Shown here: positions 1-9,146 of the stretch, piece by piece | How positions within the stretch are numbered: position 1 is the first letter of the stretch | Layout: each line of letters begins with the position of its first letter | Assembly (NCBI GenBank): GCA_028288085.1 | Contig: JAQBOK010000304.1 | Location: 1-34,866, forward strand | DNA: 34,866 nt | Direction: 5' to 3' | Source of the DNA: Mucilaginibacter sp. | GTDB lineage: Bacteria; Bacteroidota; Bacteroidia; Sphingobacteriales; Sphingobacteriaceae | Program-made: the position numbers and the translations under genes | The notes under the pieces: model-generated | Databases searched by the model: none | What the model was told of the DNA's origin: nothing | Seen by the model: the letters and a program-made list of their open reading frames with translations, nothing else

Positions 1-40
1 TATACCAATATATTTATCATGTTTATTTGAGCAAGGTTGT

Positions 41-1423
41 ATGACTATAAAGTGTGTTAAGTTATTAATATTAAATATTGCCGCGCTGTTTACCGGATAT
101 CAGTGCATGGCACAACCACATCTTCCACAAGGATATTTCTGGAAAAAGCTGCCCAATGGGCTTGAGGTACTGGTAATTGAGAACAGCAAAGTCCCCTTGG
201 CAACTATAGAAATAGCGGTAAAAAATGGTGCATATACCGAAGGGCCTGAGTTTAGTGGCTTATCACACTTGTTTGAACACATGTTTTTTAAATCGAACAG
301 GGACTATCCCAGCCAGGAAAAATTTTTACTACGCACCCAGGAACTTGGAGCCGCCATATGGAATGGCTCAACTAATGTAGAGCGGGTAAATTACTTTTTT
401 ACTTTTAGCAGGGATAGCCTTAATGCCGGTTTGAAATTTATGAATGCGGCCATCCGTTTTCCGATATATAAAGAAGAAGACATGGCGAAAGAAAGACCGG
501 TAGTAGATGGCGAATTTCAGCGTAATGAAAGCGACCCCTCATTCCAGCTTTGGTATGAGGTTCAGAAACATTTGTGGGGCGATCTGATCACGCGCAAAAA
601 CCCTATAGGGATACATGAGGTGATCAACACGGCTACACCCGAAAAAATGATGGTCATCAAAAACAAATATTATTTCCCCAACAACAGCCTTCTTACAATT
701 TGCGGTGATGTAAAGCATGAAGATGCTTTTACATTGGCCGAAAGTATTTTTGGCGACTGGGCAAGCAGTGGCTTTGATCCGACTGAAAAATACCCGATAC
801 CTGCATTTAAGCCGTTGGAGAAGGATATATATTTTGTAAAAGAAGCTTCTATGGCGCAAACGCCTGATATGCAATTTTCATGGCAAGGTCCGTCATTTTT
901 ATCCGATTCAGCTTCGACAATAGCTGCAGATGTATTTTCGACAATAGTTGGGTTAAACTCATCTAAATTGCAGCAGGCATTGGTAGATAAGGGCCTGGCA
1001 TCATCTGTTCAATTAATTTATACTACCTGTAAATATGTGGGGCCTATTGATATTTACCTTCAACCCAATCCCAATAAACTGAAAGAATGCTATGCAGAAT
1101 TGATGAACCAGGTAAGCCAGTTTGCCAAGCCTGATTATTTTACTGATGAGCAGTTAAAAGATGCAAAAGCTGTTTTATGGCGAAACGGTATCCGAAATAA
1201 AGAAAAGCCATCTACCCTGCCCGACCAGACGAGTTATGATTGGTGCAGCACATCATTAAATAACTACACAGACACTGATAAAAACTTGCAGAAGGTAACA
1301 CGTGGAGATATTGAAAGATACATTAACAAGTATATTACCGGTAAGCCAATGGTGGCCGGTTTGATCATTCAGCCGGAATTAAATAAACAAGTTAATGCCA
1401 ATGCATTTTTTGCAGATAAGTAA
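41..1423 (+). CDS. Secreted M16 family zinc peptidase, catalytic subunit
   Basis: A 460-residue member of the M16 (pitrilysin/processing peptidase) family, predicted to act outside the cytoplasm on small or unfolded peptides. Residues 1-25 form a Sec signal ending in MAQ. The inverted zinc motif HLFEH is at residues 76-80, and the third zinc ligand is probably E158, 78 residues on, with E151 seven residues before it as in pitrilysin. The C-terminal half is a second M16 domain; at the place where partner subunits carry the R/Y substrate-binding pair it reads VDKGLASS, so the pair is missing. The next gene, 11 bp downstream, has the R/Y pair but no zinc motif, so the two probably form a heterodimer. 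The start is the only ATG before the signal peptide. The family call is firm; the substrate is unknown. Confidence 0.93.
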   Translation: MTIKCVKLLILNIAALFTGYQCMAQPHLPQGYFWKKLPNGLEVLVIENSKVPLATIEIAVKNGAYTEGPEFSGLSHLFEHMFFKSNRDYPSQEKFLLRTQELGAAIWNGSTNVERVNYFFTFSRDSLNAGLKFMNAAIRFPIYKEEDMAKERPVVDGEFQRNESDPSFQLWYEVQKHLWGDLITRKNPIGIHEVINTATPEKMMVIKNKYYFPNNSLLTICGDVKHEDAFTLAESIFGDWASSGFDPTEKYPIPAFKPLEKDIYFVKEASMAQTPDMQFSWQGPSFLSDSASTIAADVFSTIVGLNSSKLQQALVDKGLASSVQLIYTTCKYVGPIDIYLQPNPNKLKECYAELMNQVSQFAKPDYFTDEQLKDAKAVLWRNGIRNKEKPSTLPDQTSYDWCSTSLNNYTDTDKNLQKVTRGDIERYINKYITGKPMVAGLIIQPELNKQVNANAFFADK

Positions 1424-1434
1424 AGTTTAACCTG

Positions 1435-2763
1435 ATGAAAAAGAAAATATTGACATTATCTATTGCCGTAATTTTATTTAGCCTGCGATTGGCAAATGCG
1501 CAAAATGCTTATGAAATGATGGTAAAGGGTGTAAAAGTTATCGTTCAACCAAGCGGAAATGATATCGTAGAGGTACAAACTATAATTAACGGCGGGATAC
1601 AAAATTATCCGGCTGATAAATGCGGGATCGAATCATTGGCCATGACCGCATTATCAGAATGTGGAACTTTGAATCACGATAAAAATAGCTTTAAAAACCA
1701 GTTGGATAAGGTAAGCGCCGCTTTATATGGATTTAGCGGCAAAGATTATTCAGTGGTAAAGATGAATTGTATAAAGGGTGATTTTGAAACAGTTTGGCCC
1801 TTATATACCGAAGCATTAACTATACCCAGTTTTGATGCCAAGGAATTTGCACGCATTAAACAGGATGCCATTAATGGCCTTAAAGAAGCTGACAGTCAAC
1901 CGGATGCTGCTATTGATAAGTATGCTGTTAAAGTTGCCTTTGCTGGGCTTGAATATGCAAAAGACCCTGATGGTACCACAGATATTATTGAGAAACTTAC
2001 ACCCGAAGAAACTAAAGCATACTACCTGTCGATATTAACAAGATCACGAATGTTAATTGTAGTAGTTGCCAACCTCGACAAAGGCGTGATTGAGGAAAAG
2101 GTAAACCAGCTGCTTTCCAATATAAAACCGGGTAAGCCTTATGTGTTAAAAAAAGCAATTTACAGTGTACCAAAAAATATATTTTCGGCAGAACAGCGCG
2201 ACCTGGCTACCAATTATGTAGAAGGGATTACCAGCGCCCCCGAGCCGGGAGCGCCTGATTTTACTGCCTTTAATGTGGCTATGCACATATTTTCGGACCG
2301 GCAATACCTGGATGTACGCACTAAAAATGGATTATCTTATGCGCCACAGGCCTGGTTTGACAATGGAGCTATGGCCGTTGCCAAATTCTCTGTTTCAACC
2401 ACTCAGCCCGATAAGTATATTGAAGTATTTTACAAATTGGTAAATAAAGTAAAAACCGGGGGTTTTAAAGCGGATGAAGTGGCCAATATGAAAACCTCCT
2501 ATCTTACCAGCTTTTATTACAGGCAAGAAACAAATAGTGCGCAGGCTGCTTCATTGGCACAAAGTGAGGTATTGTTTAACAACTGGCACCGCTCGCTAAC
2601 GTTGGCTAATGATGTTAAGAAACTGACGGTAGATGATGTTAATAATGCCTTTCGTAAATATATTGGCAATATAGTATGGGTTTACCAGGGAGATCCCAAA
2701 AAGGTTAACCCGTTAAATTATACCAATGGTTTAAACAGGAATAATGGTGTGGTAAGTCAATAG
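1435..2763 (+). CDS. Secreted M16 family peptidase, non-catalytic partner subunit
   Basis: A 442-residue M16 homologue with a Sec signal (residues 1-23, ending ANAQ). Where the zinc motif HxxEH should be it reads GIESLAMTALSECG (about 64-77), so no zinc can be bound and the protein cannot be a peptidase on its own. It keeps the family's R/Y pair, R295 and Y302, in the context RTKNGLSY. In two-subunit M16B enzymes and mitochondrial processing peptidase, one chain supplies zinc and the other helps bind substrate. The gene follows the catalytic one by 11 bp on the same strand, which fits an obligate pair. The ATG directly precedes a standard KKK-rich signal-peptide start. Confidence 0.92.
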   Translation: MKKKILTLSIAVILFSLRLANAQNAYEMMVKGVKVIVQPSGNDIVEVQTIINGGIQNYPADKCGIESLAMTALSECGTLNHDKNSFKNQLDKVSAALYGFSGKDYSVVKMNCIKGDFETVWPLYTEALTIPSFDAKEFARIKQDAINGLKEADSQPDAAIDKYAVKVAFAGLEYAKDPDGTTDIIEKLTPEETKAYYLSILTRSRMLIVVVANLDKGVIEEKVNQLLSNIKPGKPYVLKKAIYSVPKNIFSAEQRDLATNYVEGITSAPEPGAPDFTAFNVAMHIFSDRQYLDVRTKNGLSYAPQAWFDNGAMAVAKFSVSTTQPDKYIEVFYKLVNKVKTGGFKADEVANMKTSYLTSFYYRQETNSAQAASLAQSEVLFNNWHRSLTLANDVKKLTVDDVNNAFRKYIGNIVWVYQGDPKKVNPLNYTNGLNRNNGVVSQ

Positions 2764-2788
2764 GACTATATTATAAAGGGAGAAAAGA

Positions 2789-5044
2789 TCAGGATACCAT
2801 CATCACTTCTTCTTTTTTGCCTTCTGTTAAGGTACAGAGCGGTAAGGTAAAAAAGAATTCGGTGCCCTCACCGGCTACGCTTTCAACCCATATTTTACCG
2901 TGGCATTTTTCAATAAGGTCCTTGCAGAATAAAAGGCCCATACCTGTGCCCGATTCGTTGTTGGTGCCGGTACCGCTATCCACTTTGCTTTTAAACAATT
3001 TGTTTAGCTGTTTTTCAGACATACCAACGCCGGTATCTTTTATGGATAATAAGATGTAATTATCGTCCTGCTGATAGGCGGTCACATTTATCGTATCATC
3101 TTTTCTGGAGAACTTGATGGCATTAGTAATTAAATTACGAATTACAATACGTACAGAATTCGGGTCGGCAGAAACAGTTAATAAATCCGACACATTATCA
3201 ATAAGCGTGATCCCTTTTCCCTGGGCCTGCTCGTAATAATTGTTAACCTCATAAGCAACAACATCTTTAATAGGGAAACTTTTTCCCGAACTATCAAAGT
3301 TTTCCATCTGGCTATTTATCCAGAACAATAGCGTATCAAGAAAATCAGAAGTATATTCCAGTTTTTTTAATGCCTGTGGTATCATGCTCAAAAACTGCTC
3401 GTGCGAGATGCTGTCATCTTCAAGCAAACTAAATAATCCGCGCAGCGTACTTAAAGGGGCTCTAAGATCATGTGCCAATACTGATATTAAACGGTCTTTC
3501 AAATTATTCAGCTCGTTCAGTTTTTGTGATTGCTCATCAAGGTCAGTTTTTTGTTGTAAAACCTCGTGGTTTTTATCTTCAAGTATGGTATTTATGTTTT
3601 GCTGTTTGCGTTTAGCCCTATAATAAATAATTAATATGGCAACCATTCCTAATATGATGACAAAGAAAATGACGCTTAATAACCCCTGCCTTTGTATTTT
3701 TTGCTGGTAAAGCTCGTCCATGCGCTGATGTTCTTCAGCTAATCGCCTTTGCTTTTCTGCAAAGCTTGATTCAAGATTAAAAGAGGTTAGCTTCTGAACG
3801 CTTTCGTCGCTTTTCAGGCTGTCTTTAAGCTCATTATATTCTTTTTGTACTTTATAGGCCTCATCAAATCTTTTTAAGCCGCCAAGCGCTTCACTTAACT
3901 GTAAAGCCGCACTGCTCCTGTTTGGCAAACCGCCTAATTTATCTGCAAGATTTTTAGCGAGTAATGCATATTGATAGGCGTTGTCATAATCTCCCTGCCT
4001 GTTATAAACCGTGGCAAAGAATGTATAGGCGATAGTTTTATCAAAATCGAGATTGTATGTTTTTGCAATTTTGAGTGCCTGGCCGAGATAATTTAATGAG
4101 GCTTTATATTGCTTTTTATAAGAGTAGCAAAGGCCGATATCAGAAAACAAGGTACTTAAACCGTCCTTATCATCCTGGTCTTTGGTTAATTTCATTGATT
4201 TATAAAAATACACAATGGCTTCATCGTACTTTTTCTCATTCATTAATATTTCACCAATGTTTTCATAAGCAGTACTTACCCCCTGTATATTTTTAGCACC
4301 CTGCCATATTTTAATGGCACGTTTATAATATTCCAATGATTTTGGATATATCTCCATTTCCTGCATTATTACCCCAATATTATTATAATTGGATGCGGCC
4401 TTAAGCGGGTTATGAAGTTTGATATCCAGGGAGAGTGATTTAAAATAGTTATCAAGGGCATAAGGGGATTTTCCGATATTATCAGACACCATACCCATAT
4501 TGTGATAGCAATCAGCAATCCCTAATTCGTCTTTTATACGCCTTTTTATGTCAAGTGCTTGTTTAAAATAGTTTGAGGCTTGTGCATAATCAGCTATGCG
4601 GTTATACATGCGGCCATATTCTATATAGCAATCACTCAAACTTTTATCATCTTTTAAGTTGACATATAGCAGCTTAGCCCCCATGAAATTTGTCTTTGCC
4701 TTATCATACTGCCCTTTAAGGGTATACACCCTGGCAGTAGCAATCATACCATCTGCAATACCTTTTTTATATTTTATGGCTAACGACCTTGAAATTGCCA
4801 TTTTACCATAATATAAGGTGCTATCAGGGTTAACATCAATAAACTCTGAGGCTAATTTATTGATCCTGTTAATAGTTAAGGTATCGGTAGGATTATCTTT
4901 ATCGGCTATTGTAGTTGCTAATAAAGTTCTGAGGCTATCAACTTTAATATTCACGCCGGAATAATAATACGTAGAATTAGCAGAAGGATAGGAAAACCCC
5001 TTTAACCCAGTTAACAGAAGAATTGAAATTAAAAAGTACCTCAT
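2789..5044 (-). CDS. Tetratricopeptide-repeat sensor histidine kinase
   Basis: A 751-residue membrane sensor kinase. A signal peptide covers residues 1-19; residues about 60-410 are tandem TPR helices (for example around 175-205, 215-245, 255-285 and 295-325), expected in the periplasm. A coiled segment (about 420-452) leads into one membrane helix (about 454-475), then a cytoplasmic coiled coil (480-515). The HisKA phospho-acceptor is H525 in LAHDLRAP. The ATPase domain shows the N box (N641 in NLITNAIKFS), the G1 box (D670 in DTGVGM) and the G2 box (GTGMGL, 699-704). There is no receiver or DNA-binding domain, and no response regulator gene is adjacent, so its partner must be encoded elsewhere. 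The ligand is unknown; TPR kinases of this layout are common in Bacteroidota. It converges on the M16 pair, with 25 bp between stop codons. Confidence 0.93.
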   Translation of the reverse strand: MRYFLISILLLTGLKGFSYPSANSTYYYSGVNIKVDSLRTLLATTIADKDNPTDTLTINRINKLASEFIDVNPDSTLYYGKMAISRSLAIKYKKGIADGMIATARVYTLKGQYDKAKTNFMGAKLLYVNLKDDKSLSDCYIEYGRMYNRIADYAQASNYFKQALDIKRRIKDELGIADCYHNMGMVSDNIGKSPYALDNYFKSLSLDIKLHNPLKAASNYNNIGVIMQEMEIYPKSLEYYKRAIKIWQGAKNIQGVSTAYENIGEILMNEKKYDEAIVYFYKSMKLTKDQDDKDGLSTLFSDIGLCYSYKKQYKASLNYLGQALKIAKTYNLDFDKTIAYTFFATVYNRQGDYDNAYQYALLAKNLADKLGGLPNRSSAALQLSEALGGLKRFDEAYKVQKEYNELKDSLKSDESVQKLTSFNLESSFAEKQRRLAEEHQRMDELYQQKIQRQGLLSVIFFVIILGMVAILIIYYRAKRKQQNINTILEDKNHEVLQQKTDLDEQSQKLNELNNLKDRLISVLAHDLRAPLSTLRGLFSLLEDDSISHEQFLSMIPQALKKLEYTSDFLDTLLFWINSQMENFDSSGKSFPIKDVVAYEVNNYYEQAQGKGITLIDNVSDLLTVSADPNSVRIVIRNLITNAIKFSRKDDTINVTAYQQDDNYILLSIKDTGVGMSEKQLNKLFKSKVDSGTGTNNESGTGMGLLFCKDLIEKCHGKIWVESVAGEGTEFFFTLPLCTLTEGKKEEVMMVS

Positions 5045-5200
5045 TTAATAACTTAATGGAAGCTTGTAATTATAATGCTGTGCAGGTTTTACAATGGCAA
5101 AAAAAACATTAAAACCCCCTATCTAATTGCCTAACCTGCATTCACTTATACTTATACGGTTTTGGCGGGGTAATTTGTTATAGTAATTCCGCTTTTAAAT

Positions 5201-5235
5201 AAAAAGTCCGTTTACTGTTGGTAAACGGACTTTTT
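5201..5235 (-). terminator. Intrinsic terminator downstream of glyS
   Basis: A perfect 15-bp stem (5201-5215 with 5221-5235) closed by a 5-base loop, containing GTCCGTTTAC and its complement. It lies 20 bp past the glyS stop codon. Each arm begins or ends in a run of five or more A/T bases, so it has U-tracts in both directions. It should end the glyS transcript and separate it from the TPR kinase gene. Confidence 0.85.
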
Positions 5236-5254
5236 TACGTTTTACTTTATTCCT

Positions 5255-6718
5255 CTACAGCGAAAGCAAGTTCTTCCAGCTTACAAGCCCCCCAATGATA
5301 TTTTCAAGTTGACCGGCATCAACCCTTTCCTGCTTCATGGTATCTCTATGACGTATGGTTACGGTATTGTCTTCCAAAGTCTGATGATCAACGGTGATGC
5401 AAAAGGGGGTACCTATAGCATCCTGGCGACGGTAACGCTTGCCAATGGCGTCTTTTTCTTCGTATTGCAGGTTAAAGTTTATCTTAAGCTTGTCCATTAT
5501 TTCCCTTGCCTTTTCAGGCAGCCCATCTTTTTTGGTGAGTGGGAAAATAGCTGCTTTAACAGGTGCCAGGCAAGGATGTAGTCTTAATACAACACGGCTG
5601 TCCTGCTTTTCTTCAGTGCTCAGGTCTTCTTCCACGTAAGCATTGATAAGTGTCAACAGAAACATACGATCTAAACCAATAGAAGTTTCTATCACATAAG
5701 GCACATAGTTTTGATTGATCTCCGGATCAAAATATTGTAATTTTTTGCCCGAGAATTTCTGATGCTGACTCAAATCAAAATCGGTGCGGCTGTGTATGCC
5801 CTCTACCTCTTTAAAACCAAAAGGAAATTCGTATTCAATATCGAAGGCGGCATCAGCATAATGAGCCAGTTTGGTATGTTCGTGATAGCGGTATTTCTCC
5901 GGCCCGGTACCTAAAGCCAAATGCCATTTAAGGCGCATGGCCTTCCAGTGCTCAAACCATTCTTTTTGTGTGCCTGGGCGTACAAAAAATTGCATTTCCA
6001 TTTGCTCAAACTCCCGCATACGGATAATGAACTGGCGGGCGATCACTTCATTACGGAATGCCTTGCCAATTTGCGCTATACCGAAAGGAATTTTCATCCT
6101 GCCTGATTTTTGCACATTAAGATAGTTTACAAAAATACCCTGGGCGGTTTCCGGACGCAGGTAAACCAAATCAGCGTCATCTGCCACGGCACCCATTTGT
6201 GTGCTAAACATCAGGTTAAACTGGCGTACATCTGTCCAGTTGCGGGTACCGCTCACGGGGTCGGCAATTTCATGTGCTATTATCAGTTCTTTCAGGCGTG
6301 GCAAATCATCGTTTTTCAACGCTTCATCCATATCATGCTGTAATTGTTCTGCTTTATCCGTTTTACCGTCCTTGTCGTAACGATCAATCTTATCTTCCAA
6401 TAACTGGTCGGCACGATAACGTTTATTCGAGTCCTTATTATCAATCATCGGATCGCTGAAGCCATCTACGTGGCCACTGGCTTTCCATATTTTGGGGTGC
6501 ATAAATATAGCCGAATCAAGACCGACGATATTTTCATTCAGCTGCACCATGGCCTTCCACCAGTAAGTTTTGATGTTGTTTTTTAGTTCAACCCCATTTT
6601 GTCCATAATCATATACAGCGCTTAAGCCGTCGTATATTTCGCTCGAAGGGAAAACAAAGCCATATTCTTTAGCGTGAGATATTACGTTCTTAAAAAGTTC
6701 GTCGTTCGGTTTACTCAT
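5255..6718 (-). CDS. glyS: Glycine--tRNA ligase (homodimeric class II type)
   Basis: Charges tRNA-Gly with glycine in the cytoplasm. At 487 residues it is the alpha2 class II enzyme, not the alpha/beta type of proteobacteria. Visible landmarks are the N-terminal segment around the first class II motif, the catalytic insert near GTRNWTDVRQFN (157-168), LRPETAQG (187-194), motif 2 with FRNE (221-224), REFEQME (235-241), and motif 3 with ETSIGLDR (344-351). The C-terminal anticodon-binding domain starts near RLHPCLAP (379-386). It stands alone on the minus strand. A -7 box, TATCTTTG, lies seven bases before the ATG, which supports this start and suggests almost no 5' leader. A strong hairpin terminator follows. 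Confidence 0.97.
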   Translation of the reverse strand: MSKPNDELFKNVISHAKEYGFVFPSSEIYDGLSAVYDYGQNGVELKNNIKTYWWKAMVQLNENIVGLDSAIFMHPKIWKASGHVDGFSDPMIDNKDSNKRYRADQLLEDKIDRYDKDGKTDKAEQLQHDMDEALKNDDLPRLKELIIAHEIADPVSGTRNWTDVRQFNLMFSTQMGAVADDADLVYLRPETAQGIFVNYLNVQKSGRMKIPFGIAQIGKAFRNEVIARQFIIRMREFEQMEMQFFVRPGTQKEWFEHWKAMRLKWHLALGTGPEKYRYHEHTKLAHYADAAFDIEYEFPFGFKEVEGIHSRTDFDLSQHQKFSGKKLQYFDPEINQNYVPYVIETSIGLDRMFLLTLINAYVEEDLSTEEKQDSRVVLRLHPCLAPVKAAIFPLTKKDGLPEKAREIMDKLKINFNLQYEEKDAIGKRYRRQDAIGTPFCITVDHQTLEDNTVTIRHRDTMKQERVDAGQLENIIGGLVSWKNLLSL

Positions 6719-6725
6719 AATAGCG

Positions 6726-6733
6726 CAAAGATA
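6726..6733 (-). promoter_or_regulatory. -7 promoter box of glyS
   Basis: On the minus strand this reads TATCTTTG, an exact match to the Bacteroidota -7 consensus TAnnTTTG. It ends seven bases before the glyS ATG. No clear -33 TTTG is seen at the usual spacing. Confidence 0.65.
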
Positions 6734-6766
6734 GTTTTTAGTCCGAAAGACGGAAAATGTTCATTG

Positions 6767-6799
6767 AGACTTCCGAAGTTTTAAAATCCCCGGAAGTCT
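6767..6799 (-). terminator. Hairpin between the DUF6496-type gene and glyS
   Basis: The 9-bp inverted repeat AGACTTCCG / CGGAAGTCT has a 15-base spacer and starts 10 bp past the DUF6496-type stop codon. There is no U-tract after it on the minus strand, so it may be a weak or factor-assisted terminator. It could instead be a regulatory palindrome ahead of glyS. Confidence 0.35.
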
Positions 6800-6808
6800 G
6801 CTCATCCA

Positions 6809-6985
6809 TCAACTTTTCTTTTTGGGCACTTTAGCACCCTCTTTACGGGCTTCGGACAGGCCTATAGCAACAGCTTGTTTTTTACTGGTAACTTTTTTAC
6901 CGCTACCGCTTTTTAGCTTGCCCTCCTTCATCTCGTGCATGGTTTTCTCAACCTTTTCTCCTGCTTTTTCTGAATACTTAGCCAT
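6809..6985 (-). CDS. Small lysine-rich DUF6496-type protein
   Basis: A 58-residue, strongly basic protein with about 16 lysines. It resembles the DUF6496 family: KAGEKVEKTMHEMKEGKLKS at the N-terminus, a conserved QAVAIGLSEARK helix (about 37-48) and a lysine-rich tail ending VPKKKS. No function is established for the family; the charge suggests nucleic-acid or ribosome contact, which is inference. I chose the internal ATG at 6985 because family members begin with a short M-A/P-x-Y segment, and the 11 upstream codons (MIKIIYLKTKI) look like translated leader. It is divergent from the nucleoside phosphorylase. Confidence 0.8.
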   Translation of the reverse strand: MAKYSEKAGEKVEKTMHEMKEGKLKSGSGKKVTSKKQAVAIGLSEARKEGAKVPKKKS

Positions 6986-7092
6986 AATTTTTGTTTTTAA
7001 GTAGATAATTTTTATCAAGCAAAATATTTGCCAAAAAATTCAACTGCTTATTTCAAATTGCAAACTGTTGATCTTTAACTATTTTTATACCG

Positions 7093-7968
7093 ATGAACCG
7101 TATAGCAGAAACCGAACTGATATTAAACGCCGATGGCAGCCTTTACCATTTAAACCTATTACCCGGCGATGCAGCAAATACTATAATCACTGTTGGCGAC
7201 CCGGAACGTGTGGCCCAGGTAAGCCAGTACTTTGACTCCATCGAACTAAAAAAATCAAAACGCGAGTTTGTTACGCACACAGGCAATATTGGCGGCAAAA
7301 GAGTTACCGTAATATCAACAGGTATAGGTACAGATAATATAGATATTGTATTAAATGAACTGGACGCACTTGTAAATATCGACCTGCAGAACCATATCCC
7401 TAAAGAACAATTGCAAAGCCTGAATATTATCCGCATTGGCACATCGGGGGCTATACAAGCGGATGTCCCTATAGATAGTTTGCTGGTATCAACCGCGGCA
7501 ATCGGGCTGGATACGCTGATGCATTATTATCAGCATGATATGGCTGAACATGAAGAACAATTGCTAACTGTCTTTAAGGAGGCATTGCCGGCAAACTATG
7601 GATTTTCGCCTTATGTAGCATTGGCTGATAAATGGTTGATAAACCAACTGGCGAATAATTTGCAGCAAGGCATCACCATTACCGCGCCGGGTTTTTATGC
7701 GCCTCAGGGACGCGAAATAAGGGCCAGATCCGCTACTCCTGAACTTATGAAAATAATACGTGATTTCAGATCTGATGGACAGCGTATTACCAACCTTGAA
7801 ATGGAAACAGCAGGTATATATGGCATGGCATCTGTATTGGGGCATAAAGCCATATCCTTTAATGTGATACTGGCCAATCGGGTAACACAAACATTCAGCA
7901 AGCAGCCAGAAAAGGTTATGGATAGCTTTATAAAACAAGTATTAGAGCAATTGATCGCTATTTTGTAA
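7093..7968 (+). CDS. Nucleoside phosphorylase (PNP/uridine phosphorylase family)
   Basis: A cytoplasmic purine/uridine phosphorylase superfamily enzyme (291 residues), expected to cleave a nucleoside with phosphate into base and (deoxy)ribose-1-phosphate for salvage. Family signatures are GDPERV (35-40, phosphate binding), GIGTDN (77-82), GTSGA (116-120, base/ribose pocket) and NLEMETAGIYG (234-244, where the Glu-Met-Glu contacts ribose). GDPERV and EMETAG suggest the uridine phosphorylase-like branch, but the sequence alone does not fix the substrate. The gene appears to be a single unit, 77 bp before the AI-2E family gene on the same strand. Confidence 0.9.
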   Translation: MNRIAETELILNADGSLYHLNLLPGDAANTIITVGDPERVAQVSQYFDSIELKKSKREFVTHTGNIGGKRVTVISTGIGTDNIDIVLNELDALVNIDLQNHIPKEQLQSLNIIRIGTSGAIQADVPIDSLLVSTAAIGLDTLMHYYQHDMAEHEEQLLTVFKEALPANYGFSPYVALADKWLINQLANNLQQGITITAPGFYAPQGREIRARSATPELMKIIRDFRSDGQRITNLEMETAGIYGMASVLGHKAISFNVILANRVTQTFSKQPEKVMDSFIKQVLEQLIAIL

Positions 7969-7991
7969 CTAAGCTTTTATGCTTATCTTTC
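7962..7991 (+). promoter_or_regulatory. Candidate promoter for the AI-2E family gene
   Basis: TTTG at 7962-7965 and TATCTTTC at 7984-7991 (one mismatch to TAnnTTTG) are 18 bases apart, close to the Bacteroidota -33/-7 spacing. The -33 part overlaps the nucleoside phosphorylase stop codon. The downstream gene starts 54 bases further on. Confidence 0.35.
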
Positions 7992-8045
7992 AAAAACATT
8001 AGCCGGAGCATAATGTTAATGGTTGAACATTATTAAATAGCCCCC

Positions 8046-9140
8046 ATGCCTGTAAAAAAAATTGCAGCCCCTTTTTACGAAAAACTATCGTTAGTACTTG
8101 TTGGCCTTATTGCGTTGGGATACCTGGTTATTTTGGGTAAAGAAGTACTTGACCCTTTAATTTTCGGGTTTTTGTTTGCTATATTACTTTTGCCGATAGG
8201 TAATTTCTTCGAAAAAAAATTCCGTTTGCCCCGCAGCGCGTCTTCCTTTTTGTCTATCTTACTGCTGATCGCGTTTGTTGTTGGTATACTTTACCTGGTA
8301 GGATCACAAATATCAAGACTGGCCGATGACTGGCCAATGTTAAAAAAGCAGGTAAGCCAATCCATAGATGATCTTAGCCAATATATCTCAATTGCTTTCC
8401 ACATCAATTTGGAAAAGCAGATGGATTACGTACACAACGCCACCAGCAAAATCATGTCATCAGGTACAAGTGTGATCGGTACCACATTCGGCGCTCTGTC
8501 GTCATTAATGCTGTTTTATTCCTTTATCATCATTTTTACATTTTTAATACTGCTCTACAGACGTATATTACTCCGTTTTTTGATATGGGTTTTCAATGAA
8601 GAAAATTCGGGCATAGTGCTTGATATTGTTGAAAATGTTCAAAATATTTTAAGGAAATACATTTTGGGCCTGTTGCTCGAAATGTTTATTGTGGCCTGTG
8701 TGGCTTGCACCGCTTTCTGGATCATTGGTATTAAATATGCGGTATTGTTAGGTTTGATAGTGGGGTTATTTAACATTATCCCTTATGTGGGTATTTTTAC
8801 GGCCCTCGCACTCAGCACATTGATCACTTTTGCTACCGGAAATGTAAGGGATGCCATAACCGTAGCACTAAGCGTACTTGGCATCCACGCTATTGACTCC
8901 AATTTTCTGCTTCCCATTGTGGTGGGTAAAAAAGTTCAGCTTAACGCGTTAATATCTTTCCTGGGAATTGTGATAGGTGAAATGATATGGGGCTTATCGG
9001 GTATGTTTCTTTCAATCCCCGTTATCGCCATTCTTAAAATAGTTTTCGACCGTATAGAAAGTCTTAAACCATGGGGCTTCCTTTTCGGTGGAGAATATGA
9101 GTATAAAAAATCGGCAGAAGAAGCGATGAAAACTGAGTAA
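8046..9140 (+). CDS. AI-2E family transporter
   Basis: A 364-residue inner-membrane protein of the AI-2E transporter family (relatives YdiK, PerM, TqsA). There are two N-terminal membrane helices (about 17-50), a third (about 62-85), a soluble amphipathic segment (90-150), then a helix-rich C-terminal half. The half includes the family-typical segment GLIVGLFNIIPYVGIF (about 238-253) and the stretch ending GLSGMFLSIPVIAILKI. Family roles range from autoinducer export to Na+/H+ antiport, so the substrate cannot be named here. The ATG is supported by the hydrophilic N-terminus with three lysines. It converges on a small membrane protein gene, 21 bp between stop codons. Confidence 0.9.
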   Translation: MPVKKIAAPFYEKLSLVLVGLIALGYLVILGKEVLDPLIFGFLFAILLLPIGNFFEKKFRLPRSASSFLSILLLIAFVVGILYLVGSQISRLADDWPMLKKQVSQSIDDLSQYISIAFHINLEKQMDYVHNATSKIMSSGTSVIGTTFGALSSLMLFYSFIIIFTFLILLYRRILLRFLIWVFNEENSGIVLDIVENVQNILRKYILGLLLEMFIVACVACTAFWIIGIKYAVLLGLIVGLFNIIPYVGIFTALALSTLITFATGNVRDAITVALSVLGIHAIDSNFLLPIVVGKKVQLNALISFLGIVIGEMIWGLSGMFLSIPVIAILKIVFDRIESLKPWGFLFGGEYEYKKSAEEAMKTE

Positions 9141-9146
9141 GCCCTA

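Noticed and set aside
5081..5140. TGCAGGTT/AACCTGCA inverted repeat upstream of the TPR kinase as an operator
   Set aside because: An 8-bp repeat with a 44-base spacer in A/T-rich DNA is weak evidence; no second site is seen.
7143..7938. Long antisense open frames across the nucleoside phosphorylase
   Set aside because: They mirror the codon pattern of the real gene, show no family motifs and lack promoters.
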